Part shown: piece by piece, positions 56,295-64,000 of the stretch | How the letters are laid out: every line of letters starts with the position of its first letter | Numbering within the stretch: the stretch's first letter is position 1 | NCBI RefSeq assembly: GCF_014679505.1 | Contig: NZ_CP061474.1 | Span: forward strand, 248,001 to 312,000 | Source: Geobacillus sp. 46C-IIa | Lineage (GTDB): Bacteria > Bacillota > Bacilli > Bacillales > Anoxybacillaceae | Direction of reading: 5' to 3' | DNA length: 64,000 nt | Position numbers and translations under genes: made by a program | The notes under the pieces: model-generated | What the model was told of the DNA's origin: nothing | Databases searched by the model: none | Seen by the model: only the letters and a program-made list of their open reading frames with translations

Positions 56295-57860
56295 ACCATG
56301 TGGGAAGACCAAGGCGATAACATTGCGGAAACGCTTCTGAACATGAACAAGCACTTGGGTGACGCGAGCAAGAATCAAGACTTGTTCAACCAGACCGTGC
56401 AACAAATGAATGCTGACCCGATGGTGCAAATGCAAAATGCGTTCAACGATTTAAACACAGCCCTAGCTCCGGTGTATCGGGGGATTGCTAATGTAGTCAG
56501 CAAAGTAGCGGAGTGGATTTCGAATAATCCGAAGCTGGCGGCAACCATCGCGGCGATTGTCACGGTGATTGGCATTATCACCGGACTGTTTTTGACGCTC
56601 GCGCCGATTGTGTCTACCATCACTATGGCGATGGGCGTTCTTGGCGTCAGCTTTGGAGCGATTGCGGCGCCGGTGTTGATTGTAATAGGCGTTATCGGAG
56701 CGCTTATCGCGATCATCGTTTTGCTATGGAAGAACTGGGATTCGGTCAGTAAGTTTCTGACGAACTCGTGGAACGCAATCAAAAGCGTGGCGCAAACCGT
56801 GTTCAGCGCACTTGGAGCGTTCTTTGTGAGTGTATGGGAAGGCATCAAGAGCGTGTCCATCACGGTCTGGAACGCCATCAAATCAGCCTTGTCAACGGCG
56901 TGGAACACTATTAAAGCCGTCGCTTCTACCGTTTTTGATGCAATTAAAACAGCGATCTCGAACATTTGGAACACGATTAAAAACGTGACATCGACCGTCT
57001 GGAACGCCATCAAGTCGGCGTTGACGGCAACGTGGAACGGCATTAAAAGCGCCGTATCGACAGTATTCAACGCGATCCAGACGGTGATTTCGACCGTGTG
57101 GAACGTCATTCGCACCGTGACGACAACGGTCTGGAATGCCATCCGTTCGGCTTTGACTACTGCATGGAACGCGATTAAATCTGCGGTTTCTTCTGTTTTC
57201 AATGCAATTCGGAACGTGATTTCAACAGTATGGAACGCCATCCGTTCTGTCACGTCGAGCGTGTGGAATGGTATCAAAAGTGCAATCAGTTCTGTTATCA
57301 ACAGCATTCGTTCGGGAATTTCAAGCGCGTTCAACAGCATTCGCAATATCATTTCAAGCGTATGGAACGGAGTGAAAAACGCAACATTGCGCGCATGGAA
57401 CAGCGTGGTTAGCTCGGTGCGTGGCGCAGTAAACAAAGTCATTGACTTTATCAACCGCATGATTAACTCAATCAACAGCGTTCGCATTCCGATTCCGAAG
57501 ATTCCCGACTGGGTTCCGGTGATTGGCGGACGCGGCGGCGGCTCGATTGGGTTCAATATACCGAACATTCCACGTTTGGCAACAGGTGGTGTCGTTGACG
57601 AGCCGACGCTAGCGATTGTCGGTGACGCCGGAGCAGGAAACCCCGAGATTGTGGCGCCGCAACGAATGTTACGAAGCATCATCCGTGAAGAACTGCAAAA
57701 CAGCGGAGCACAAGGAGCAGAGCAAATACAAGTTGTCGTTCCTGTCGTCTTGGACGGCAGGGAAATTATGCGAGTGGTCACGCCTTATATCGACCGTGAA
57801 CTCGGTCAACGGCGCATCGGAAAAATGAGGGCAAACGGCATAGGGGGGAGCGTCTTGTGA
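56295..57860 (+). CDS. Tape-measure protein, exon 2
   Basis: The remaining 521 codons. Three hydrophobic helices (about 56550-56730) are followed by a long run of 11-residue repeats of the WNAIKSALSTA type from about 56760 to 57430, then a Gly-rich domain and the C-terminal end. Translation of this exon alone from an internal ATG is unlikely, as no ribosome site is found. Confidence 0.88.
   Translation, partial: TMWEDQGDNIAETLLNMNKHLGDASKNQDLFNQTVQQMNADPMVQMQNAFNDLNTALAPVYRGIANVVSKVAEWISNNPKLAATIAAIVTVIGIITGLFLTLAPIVSTITMAMGVLGVSFGAIAAPVLIVIGVIGALIAIIVLLWKNWDSVSKFLTNSWNAIKSVAQTVFSALGAFFVSVWEGIKSVSITVWNAIKSALSTAWNTIKAVASTVFDAIKTAISNIWNTIKNVTSTVWNAIKSALTATWNGIKSAVSTVFNAIQTVISTVWNVIRTVTTTVWNAIRSALTTAWNAIKSAVSSVFNAIRNVISTVWNAIRSVTSSVWNGIKSAISSVINSIRSGISSAFNSIRNIISSVWNGVKNATLRAWNSVVSSVRGAVNKVIDFINRMINSINSVRIPIPKIPDWVPVIGGRGGGSIGFNIPNIPRLATGGVVDEPTLAIVGDAGAGNPEIVAPQRMLRSIIREELQNSGAQGAEQIQVVVPVVLDGREIMRVVTPYIDRELGQRRIGKMRANGIGGSVL
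56760..57440 (+). repeat. 11-residue (33-bp) tandem repeats in the tape-measure gene
   Basis: About twenty imperfect units of the form W/F-N-x-I-K/R-S-x-x-S-x-x. Trp or Phe every 11 residues is typical of tape-measure proteins. Confidence 0.85.
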
Positions 57861-58606
57861 TTACGTATGACGGGTTTGACCTTTCACCGTATCTACTCGT
57901 TCGGGACATTGGACGCCCCTTAATGCCGCCGCAAGAAATCGCATCCATGTCTATCGCCGGAAGGCATGGCGCGTATTTCTTGGAGAAGCGGCATCAGTCG
58001 GTCGTCATTCCTGTCGAGGTGGTTATCTTTGAACACCTCGACATGTCGTATTTTGAATTGAAACGTTTCTTGGCCGGAAAATTGAACAAGAGCGAGCCAA
58101 AGCCACTCATTTTCGATGATGAGCCAGACAAGTACATTAACGCCATCATCCAAGACCAAACGGAAATTGACGACTTGATTCGATCCGGTCAAGGGACGCT
58201 GAACTTTTTCTGCCCTGATCCGTTCTATTATGCAATTGAAGACGAGGTGTTTGAATTCAGCAGCGCGGGCGTGTATATCGTCAATCGGCAAAAGGGCAAC
58301 GAGTATTCAGAGCCGTTGATTGAAATACAGGGAACATGCAGCGGCGGCTCAATTGGTGTACGAACGCCGTTCACATCCGTACGTTTTTCGGGAACGTTGC
58401 AACAGGGCGAAACGCTTGTGCTGGATAGCCAACTTGTCACGTCCTACATTGTCGATGGATACGGGAACAAGCGATCAGCGAATCAGCATTTAGACTCGAT
58501 GGATTTTCCGTTTTTGGACATCGAGGAAAACGAGGTGGAGTTTTTCACAGAGGGAAATGCGACCATTCAGAAAGCGACCGTCTATGCTCGAAGCCGATGG
58601 ATTTAG
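57857..58606 (+). CDS. Distal tail protein (Dit)
   Basis: A 249-residue protein of the siphovirus distal tail family (ITYDGFDLSPYLLVRDIGRP, KPLIFDDEPDKYINAII). Dit forms the hub between tail tube and adhesion device. Overlaps the tape-measure gene by 4 nt. Confidence 0.88.
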   Translation: MITYDGFDLSPYLLVRDIGRPLMPPQEIASMSIAGRHGAYFLEKRHQSVVIPVEVVIFEHLDMSYFELKRFLAGKLNKSEPKPLIFDDEPDKYINAIIQDQTEIDDLIRSGQGTLNFFCPDPFYYAIEDEVFEFSSAGVYIVNRQKGNEYSEPLIEIQGTCSGGSIGVRTPFTSVRFSGTLQQGETLVLDSQLVTSYIVDGYGNKRSANQHLDSMDFPFLDIEENEVEFFTEGNATIQKATVYARSRWI

Positions 58607-58621
58607 AAAAGAGGTGAAACC

Positions 58622-59686
58622 ATGGCGCAAACTCCTTATCGAGACCTAACAAGCCAAGACATTTTGGCGGCTCATATTTCGGGCTTGCAACATGACATCA
58701 ACAAAATGCAGGCGGTTTTGGAAATGCAGACGGCGCAAGAGACAGGGCACGTATTGACGCCTGTGGCCGATCAAGACGATCCGACTATTCGCTACCGGAT
58801 TTATGAAGGGGCGATACGAAATTGGCTTGACAACCCTGCGCCGATTATCTACCGGAACGGCGCCCAAGTTGACCCGAGCGAATACGAAATCAGTCCGGCG
58901 CACGGTGTTGTCGTCTTTCATGAGCAACAAAATTTGAACGATACGATTGCGGCGGATTTCACGTATATCACCAACGTTTCAGCATGGCGGCAAAGCATAG
59001 ACGGGAGCGTCGGAAGCATTCCATCGTTGCAACAGGCGGTGGATCAACATTCGCTGTTGCTTGCTAATAATCCGGCGGGAGTTGAGCCGTTTTATCCGTT
59101 GTCGGGAACGTATGTCAGCCATTTTCGGCGCGATTACAATCCGTTGAATGCAGACGGAACGGCGAACGTGAACAGCCACGTGCCCGCGTTTCGGATATTG
59201 GTTTACGGCAACACGATTGACGCTTTTCCTTTTCCGGTGCCGACAAAAACACGGTTCGGCAAGGCGGCGATGAAGCTGAATTCAGCAAGCACGAATGTAT
59301 CGTTGCGAATCGGTATTTATCGCGATAACGGCCTGCGGCCGAGCGAATTGCTGTTTCAAAGCCCTGTCATCACCATTCCGGCGGCCGGAGGGTGGGGCAT
59401 GGTGGACATTGATTTGGAGTTAGAACCGGGGTTCTATTGGATTGCAAGGCACGATGGGGCGACAGCGTACTATGACGGACTGAATCAAGTCAGTGCCATT
59501 CCTATCGTGAAATTCGATGCTCAAACGTTCCTGCAAGATTTGGCCCAACGACCAAACCCTCATACGGTTTATGGTGGCTATCGGGCGACAAACATTCCTT
59601 TTGGGGATATGCCGTCAACGTTTCCGGCAAGCGGAGCGTTGTTTCAACGAAGTTCCTATTGCTCGCCTTGGCTAGTCGTGGCGTGA
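58622..59686 (+). CDS. Minor tail/baseplate protein, hypothetical
   Basis: A 354-residue beta-rich protein with a helical start (residues 8-40). Located between Dit and Tal genes; likely part of the tail tip. No family recognised. Confidence 0.6.
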   Translation: MAQTPYRDLTSQDILAAHISGLQHDINKMQAVLEMQTAQETGHVLTPVADQDDPTIRYRIYEGAIRNWLDNPAPIIYRNGAQVDPSEYEISPAHGVVVFHEQQNLNDTIAADFTYITNVSAWRQSIDGSVGSIPSLQQAVDQHSLLLANNPAGVEPFYPLSGTYVSHFRRDYNPLNADGTANVNSHVPAFRILVYGNTIDAFPFPVPTKTRFGKAAMKLNSASTNVSLRIGIYRDNGLRPSELLFQSPVITIPAAGGWGMVDIDLELEPGFYWIARHDGATAYYDGLNQVSAIPIVKFDAQTFLQDLAQRPNPHTVYGGYRATNIPFGDMPSTFPASGALFQRSSYCSPWLVVA

Positions 59687-59696
59687 GGTGACGCCT

Positions 59697-61190
59697 ATGC
59701 TGAAATACAATCAGTTGAGAGTCGGACGGTATAACATACTCGGAAAAATTCGATACAACAGCCAACCGCCGCAACGACAGCAACCCTTGTACAATCGACT
59801 GTCCAATGCTTTGTTGGTCGTGTATGACCAAAACGGGAATCGGCTTGGCGTATTGGAAAACGCGGATGACCCGATTTTGGAACAAGAGATTGGCAGTGTT
59901 GATACGCTGACGTTTTCCCTTCCATACAACGATCCAAAACGAGAATACATTCAAAATGAAAACATCGTCGAAGTCGTCAATCAGCGTTATTTCATTCGGG
60001 ATGTCTCGAAAGTGAGAGCGGGAGGACGGCTCGAACTTGTTGTGTATTGCGAAGCGACATGGTACGACCTGCAATATACCGAGCCGATGAAAGCGTTGAG
60101 TTGGCAGGACGCGACGCCGGAACAAATCATGGCGGATATTCTGGACGGGACGGGGTGGACAGTCGGGCGCGTAGAAGTGACAGAGCGTCGAAACCTTCAG
60201 TTGGAAGAAGGATTAACGAATCGGCTGAAAGCATTGAGAGAGCTTCCCAACGTCTTTACGGGCGAGTTGTGGTTCAACACAAGCAACAATACAGTCGATT
60301 TCTTGCGGCCGGAAGGAAGGGATTCCGGAGCGTCTATCGTCTATCGGAAAAACATGAAGGAAATCGAAGTGAACTACAGTACGAAAAATCTTGTCACAAA
60401 GCTGTACTTGTACGGGAAGAACAATATGACGATTGAAGACGCTCATCCAGAAGGATTGCCTTATATCGAAAACTATCAATATACGACCAAGAAGAAAGTG
60501 ATGGTCGTGAAAGATGAGCGTTTCACCAACCCGTTTCATCTTTACGAGCGCGGCGTATATGCTTTGAGTATCCTCTCGCGCCCGACCGCTTCATACGTGA
60601 TGAAAGTCGCCGACTTGTCAAGAATGTCGGGTTTGAGCCATGAACAATTCGCCCTTGGCGATAACGTGTTTGTGTACGACAAAGAATTGGGCATCAACGA
60701 GAAGAAGCGCATTGTTCGTTGGAAGTACAACATCAAAAAGCCGTGGGAATCGGAAGTGGAGCTTGAACGTCCACAACCGACGCTGTCTGATTTGCTGTCG
60801 GGTGTTCAGGAAGCGGCATCCGTTTTGGAATCGGAGGATACGGTAGACAGACAAGATTTGCTGAATTTGAGTGTTTTTAATTACCTTATGAATTCCCGTG
60901 CCGATGACGGATTCAACTATTGGACGAATAGTGGATGGGAGATTGATCCGGTCAACGGATACAGCGGCAACGCTTCGTTCAAGGCGACGGCCGAAGAAGG
61001 GAAAACCAAGACGCTTAAGCAAATCGTCTACCCGTCCCATCGCGATTCGTATTCCATCAGCATGCGAGTGGCGGCGGAAAACTTGCAAGTCGGGAGGGGG
61101 CGCGTCGGTGTTTACATTCGCATCAAGTACGCGGACGGAACAGAAGACGAGCCAATTTGGCTGTCACTGGCCGGAGGTGAGACGATATGA
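59697..61190 (+). CDS. Tail-associated protein (Tal, prophage endopeptidase-tail type)
   Basis: A 497-residue protein whose N-terminal ~380 residues match the Tal/gp27-like hub (ADDPILEQEIGSVDTLTFSLPYND, EATWYDLQYTEPM, TKNLVTKLYLYGKN). The C-terminal 110 residues look like a carbohydrate-binding beta-sandwich. ATG 59697 after TGAGGTGA; GTG 59688 is an alternative. Confidence 0.82.
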   Translation: MLKYNQLRVGRYNILGKIRYNSQPPQRQQPLYNRLSNALLVVYDQNGNRLGVLENADDPILEQEIGSVDTLTFSLPYNDPKREYIQNENIVEVVNQRYFIRDVSKVRAGGRLELVVYCEATWYDLQYTEPMKALSWQDATPEQIMADILDGTGWTVGRVEVTERRNLQLEEGLTNRLKALRELPNVFTGELWFNTSNNTVDFLRPEGRDSGASIVYRKNMKEIEVNYSTKNLVTKLYLYGKNNMTIEDAHPEGLPYIENYQYTTKKKVMVVKDERFTNPFHLYERGVYALSILSRPTASYVMKVADLSRMSGLSHEQFALGDNVFVYDKELGINEKKRIVRWKYNIKKPWESEVELERPQPTLSDLLSGVQEAASVLESEDTVDRQDLLNLSVFNYLMNSRADDGFNYWTNSGWEIDPVNGYSGNASFKATAEEGKTKTLKQIVYPSHRDSYSISMRVAAENLQVGRGRVGVYIRIKYADGTEDEPIWLSLAGGETI

Positions 61191-61384
61191 TGTTCCAATT
61201 ACTCAATCAAGTTATCGAAGTGAAAAACCCCGATCGGGGCGTTTCGGCGATTGAAATTGAGTTTGTCGTGGAGAATTGCCAATCGGGGCAGGTGAATGTC
61301 ACCGACATCATGCTGCAAAGCGGTTCAATCGCGACTTTGTGGAAAGGGCATCCGTCGGAAACACGTTGGTCGCTAGACGGGTGA
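61187..61384 (+). CDS. Small tail protein, probable carbohydrate-binding fragment
   Basis: A 65-residue protein overlapping the Tal gene by 4 nt. IEIEFVVENCQSGQVNVTDIMLQ resembles the end of the beta-sandwich in the neighbouring proteins, so the adjacent genes may be split pieces of one Tal C-terminus. Confidence 0.6.
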   Translation: MMFQLLNQVIEVKNPDRGVSAIEIEFVVENCQSGQVNVTDIMLQSGSIATLWKGHPSETRWSLDG

Positions 61385-61388
61385 TGGT

Positions 61389-62186
61389 ATGAATAAAGGA
61401 GATTGGACGCGATTTCTCGCTACATTGACCAAATTTCAACGAAAAAAAGTGGATCATATCGAATTTGAGCTAGTCGCTGAAAACCTGCGGCGCGGAGCGA
61501 TCCGCATCACTGACTTGCAATTGCAAGAAGGCGAACAGGCGACGGCTGCCATTCCGAACACGGCGGAATGGTTCCAACCTGCATACGGAACACTGGACGA
61601 AACATCAACGGCCGTTGGGGGAGACGTTTATTTAGGCGATCAGCCGCGAGTATTCGAGAATGTGAAAAATCGCTTCTACAACATTGTCGGGCGAGGACAT
61701 GAAGCGATTATCGTGCCAAACGTGTACGAAACAGACTTCTCACGTCAACTGACGACTACTGTCGTGGACATCACGCTATACGCGAAAAACGACTTCGATT
61801 TGTTGCGGATTTCCACCAACTACGGAGACTATGTGGACGAATACGAGCGAGTATATCCCGACGAGCCGGAACATCCCTTAAATAAGCGATACAGCCGCGA
61901 ATTTTTCTTTGAAGGCGGCGCGGCCGGAAGCGAAATTCGGTTGTGGGGCTCAAGGAACGAGGCGTCGATCAACGGCGTTCCGGCCAATCGGGCGAGCCGG
62001 AGCCTGCCTGTCGGCAACGGAACGCTCAAGATAAGGCGTCAATTGTTCATGGGCTTGCCTTATGGCTCGAACCGGATTCGCATCGAGTTTTACAAGCTAG
62101 TTAATGGGAAAATGCAAGACGTTGGCATTGGGTACTGGGGAGTTGTCGAACTCATTCAATGGCAGGAAGGGAAGTCCAAGCCATGA
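61389..62186 (+). CDS. Tail tip protein, hypothetical
   Basis: A 265-residue protein. Residues 1-60 (HIEFELVAENLRRGAIRITDLQLQEG) repeat the beta-sandwich pattern seen in the preceding small gene; the rest is beta-rich. Likely a structural part of the adhesion device. Confidence 0.6.
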   Translation: MNKGDWTRFLATLTKFQRKKVDHIEFELVAENLRRGAIRITDLQLQEGEQATAAIPNTAEWFQPAYGTLDETSTAVGGDVYLGDQPRVFENVKNRFYNIVGRGHEAIIVPNVYETDFSRQLTTTVVDITLYAKNDFDLLRISTNYGDYVDEYERVYPDEPEHPLNKRYSREFFFEGGAAGSEIRLWGSRNEASINGVPANRASRSLPVGNGTLKIRRQLFMGLPYGSNRIRIEFYKLVNGKMQDVGIGYWGVVELIQWQEGKSKP

Positions 62187-64000
62187 TAAAGCTGTTATCT
62201 TGGTCGCTAAATGAGCCGTCAAACGCTGAATTTGAGCAATACGCGAGAGAAGTCTCAACAGGCTTATGGGAAATCATTGACCCGAACGCTTGGAAGAATT
62301 GGGGCGGCGATCAGCGCAACTTTTGGTACGCGTTTTTAGAACATCACGACAAAATACATGCGTTTGGTCTTCACGATTTCGGTGTATTAGCGGACGGTTC
62401 GATTTATCATTACAAGGCCGGAGAAGCGTATCCAGTCTTGACCGATGACGAGAGCGGCATTCGCTATTGGATGAGAGATTCGTTGCGATTTTTGGTGGAT
62501 CACTACCCGAGTATCAAGTGGTCGTTACAAATGGTTTGTTTTAATGAAAGTCGGGTAGAGCCGATGTTAGATAACGTGAACAATGCACAAGACACGTTCA
62601 TCCGACAACTGCGGAAAATCGCCGAACTCTACATGAACCGTTTCCCGAACCGCATCAAAGGGATTGAGATGGACTTTGAAAAAAGTTCGTCTCGAAGTCG
62701 CTCATATCAAGAAGCGGAAAAGTATCGCGATTTGCTTGTAAGGGTGAAAAACGAGGTTTGTATTCCGTTAGGGCTGGAATTGCGCGTGAACCTTCATGCG
62801 ATGACGGGCGATTTTGAGCCGTATTGGTATCAATGGACAGACTATCGAACCGTTGCTAGCGGAAGGGATTTGAACGGAAATCAGGCTATCGACGAGTTTC
62901 AAATCATGTCCTATGATTTCTCGTCGGGCAATACTGCGCCTGGAGCATCTACCCCATTATGGTGGCTCGAACAGGTGTTAGATCATGTCCAAAATGTACT
63001 GCAACCAGAGAAGGTGTATGTCGGAACAGCCGCATATGGACGCCGTTGGCAGTTGAATGAGAAGCGGACAGGGACAATCGTCAGATATTGGCAAATTATA
63101 CAATGGCAAAACGGATTGTTCAAGCATAACGCTGGCAGTAGAAACGAGAATGACGAATTTGTTTGGTATAATCAATCGTTCATTCCATATGCCGGATTCC
63201 ATGATGAAGAATCATCCTACGAAAAGACGTATTTGCATGTGTATGACCGATTTGCGGTGCAGTTCGCAACGTTAAAGACGTTTAACGATCAAACCGTGAT
63301 TTTCCGTGATACGTACAACGGACAGGACTACATCACAAGCTATTCGAAGCACCAAAGAGCGAAGTTCACGGGCATCAAGAAAATATTGAACGATGTGACG
63401 AGCCGGATGGGGAACACGCGAACAGGCACGACTTGGACGCCGCGTGATACACTGTCCGGCTATACATTTTACGGCTATTCAGCGCATTCGGCGGTCTACA
63501 ACTACAACAAAGACCTGAACACATGCGAACCGGCAGAAGGAAACGAAGGGCAGGACGGGCGCTTGTACTACTCATTCACCCTGCCAGAAGCGGGAAGCTA
63601 TCGACTGATCGCCGTTGTCTATTTCCCGTATTTAAACCCGCGGATTCCTATTAGCGTGAACGGACAGGGCTTTGTCATCGGGGAAAAAGGAAATCAGCCC
63701 GAATGGTATCCGTTTTACGTCAATCCCGACAGGCATTTCTACGACTGCGGTGTTTTTTCGTTTGGCACTTCAAACACGATTGAGGTTGGCATATGCGAAG
63801 ACGATGCGCAAATTCTAGGGTTTATCGTTTGCGAGGCGTTTGAGCATGGCATGTCGGGCGGGGAAGTCGAGTATCGCGTCAATTTGCAGCCGACGTGGAA
63901 ACGGGGAGAAGTGACAAACGGGATCGTTTCAAAAGTGCAGGCCTCCTTTCCGGCGAACATGACGATCACAGGCGAACTATTGCGCCGCCCTCCACGTCCG
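62183..64000 (+). CDS. Large tail protein with GH18-like domain (3'-truncated)
   Basis: The frame is open from ATG 62183 to the window edge (606 codons). Residues about 1-330 resemble a GH18 TIM barrel: RIKGIEMDFEKS at the catalytic strand and FQIMSYDFSSG further on, then KVYVGTAAYGRRW. The second half is beta-rich, probably carbohydrate-binding. Such proteins at the tail tip may bind or cleave cell-wall glycans. It overlaps the upstream gene by 4 nt. Confidence 0.78.
   Translation, partial: MIKLLSWSLNEPSNAEFEQYAREVSTGLWEIIDPNAWKNWGGDQRNFWYAFLEHHDKIHAFGLHDFGVLADGSIYHYKAGEAYPVLTDDESGIRYWMRDSLRFLVDHYPSIKWSLQMVCFNESRVEPMLDNVNNAQDTFIRQLRKIAELYMNRFPNRIKGIEMDFEKSSSRSRSYQEAEKYRDLLVRVKNEVCIPLGLELRVNLHAMTGDFEPYWYQWTDYRTVASGRDLNGNQAIDEFQIMSYDFSSGNTAPGASTPLWWLEQVLDHVQNVLQPEKVYVGTAAYGRRWQLNEKRTGTIVRYWQIIQWQNGLFKHNAGSRNENDEFVWYNQSFIPYAGFHDEESSYEKTYLHVYDRFAVQFATLKTFNDQTVIFRDTYNGQDYITSYSKHQRAKFTGIKKILNDVTSRMGNTRTGTTWTPRDTLSGYTFYGYSAHSAVYNYNKDLNTCEPAEGNEGQDGRLYYSFTLPEAGSYRLIAVVYFPYLNPRIPISVNGQGFVIGEKGNQPEWYPFYVNPDRHFYDCGVFSFGTSNTIEVGICEDDAQILGFIVCEAFEHGMSGGEVEYRVNLQPTWKRGEVTNGIVSKVQASFPANMTITGELLRRPPRP

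Larger units (their letters stand above)
23043..64000. mobile_element. Siphovirus prophage (left part; right end beyond window)
   Basis: Starting at the tRNA-Arg 3' end, the genes run in standard siphovirus order: integrase, repressor region, recombination and replication, late regulator, terminase, portal, capsid, tail tube, tape measure, Dit, Tal and receptor-binding region. Lysis genes and attR are not in the window. No disrupted core phage gene is seen, so the phage could be functional. The exact attL core cannot be fixed without the right junction. Confidence 0.93.

Noticed and set aside
56760..57440. CRISPR-like or antisense coding repeats (a 468-codon open frame on the minus strand)
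   Set aside because: The periodicity is the 33-bp protein repeat of the tape-measure gene; the antisense frame is a by-product of its codon bias.
54924..57860. Tape-measure gene as a pseudogene broken by stop codons
   Set aside because: The interruption is exactly 300 nt with group I helices, and splicing restores a conserved junction in frame.

Overview
The window comes from a moderately GC-rich thermophilic member of the Bacillaceae, most likely Geobacillus or a close relative. The evidence is gene order: uvrA, a yvlD-like gene, hprK-lgt-yvoD-ppaX-yvoF, hisZGDBHAF-hisIE, yvcD-trxB, yvcI-rapZ-yvcK-whiA-crh, clpP, tRNA-Arg. This closely follows the Bacillus subtilis arrangement, but with the GC-rich codon use typical of Geobacillus. 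No database search was possible; all names rest on recognised motifs and synteny.

Positions 1-23042 are conserved chromosome. uvrA is cut at its 5' end by the window edge. The blocks that follow cover carbon-catabolite signalling (hprK with crh), lipoprotein modification (lgt), pyrophosphate removal (ppaX), the complete histidine pathway with the hisZ+hisG form of ATP phosphoribosyltransferase, thioredoxin reductase, the rapZ-yvcK-whiA-crh cluster and a CtsR-controlled clpP. Points of interest here are an 11-bp phased direct-repeat array at a promoter after trxB and a possible structured RNA before hisZ.

From about 23043 to the right edge lies one siphovirus prophage, still open at 64000, probably integrated at the 3' end of tRNA-Arg(CCG). 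Its lysogeny module (integrase, ImmA-type protease, CI-like repressor) reads leftward. Cro, a recombination and replication module (Gp157-like, ERF, DnaD-like initiator, helicase loader, DnaB, SSB, RuvC-like resolvase), nucleotide metabolism (dUTPase-like, ThyA), an ArpU/RinA-like late regulator and the packaging, head and tail genes read rightward.

Five elements have been added to this backbone. (1) An AT-rich gene for a SIR2-domain protein, a probable NAD-consuming phage-exclusion effector, sits between two imperfect ~106-bp direct repeats. (2) An adenine-methyltransferase-like/GNAT (Mom-like) fusion is translationally linked to a ParB-like gene just before terminase, suggesting DNA modification coupled to packaging. 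(3) An IscB-only IS200/IS605-type element with a structured upstream omega-RNA candidate sits inside the head operon; its guide should derive from the adjacent phage head gene. (4) A compact 300-nt group I intron with no ORF interrupts the tape-measure gene and restores frame exactly when removed. (5) A tail-chaperone pair is arranged for probable +1 frameshifting. Together the prophage appears to carry at least three systems that could act against competing phages or restriction.
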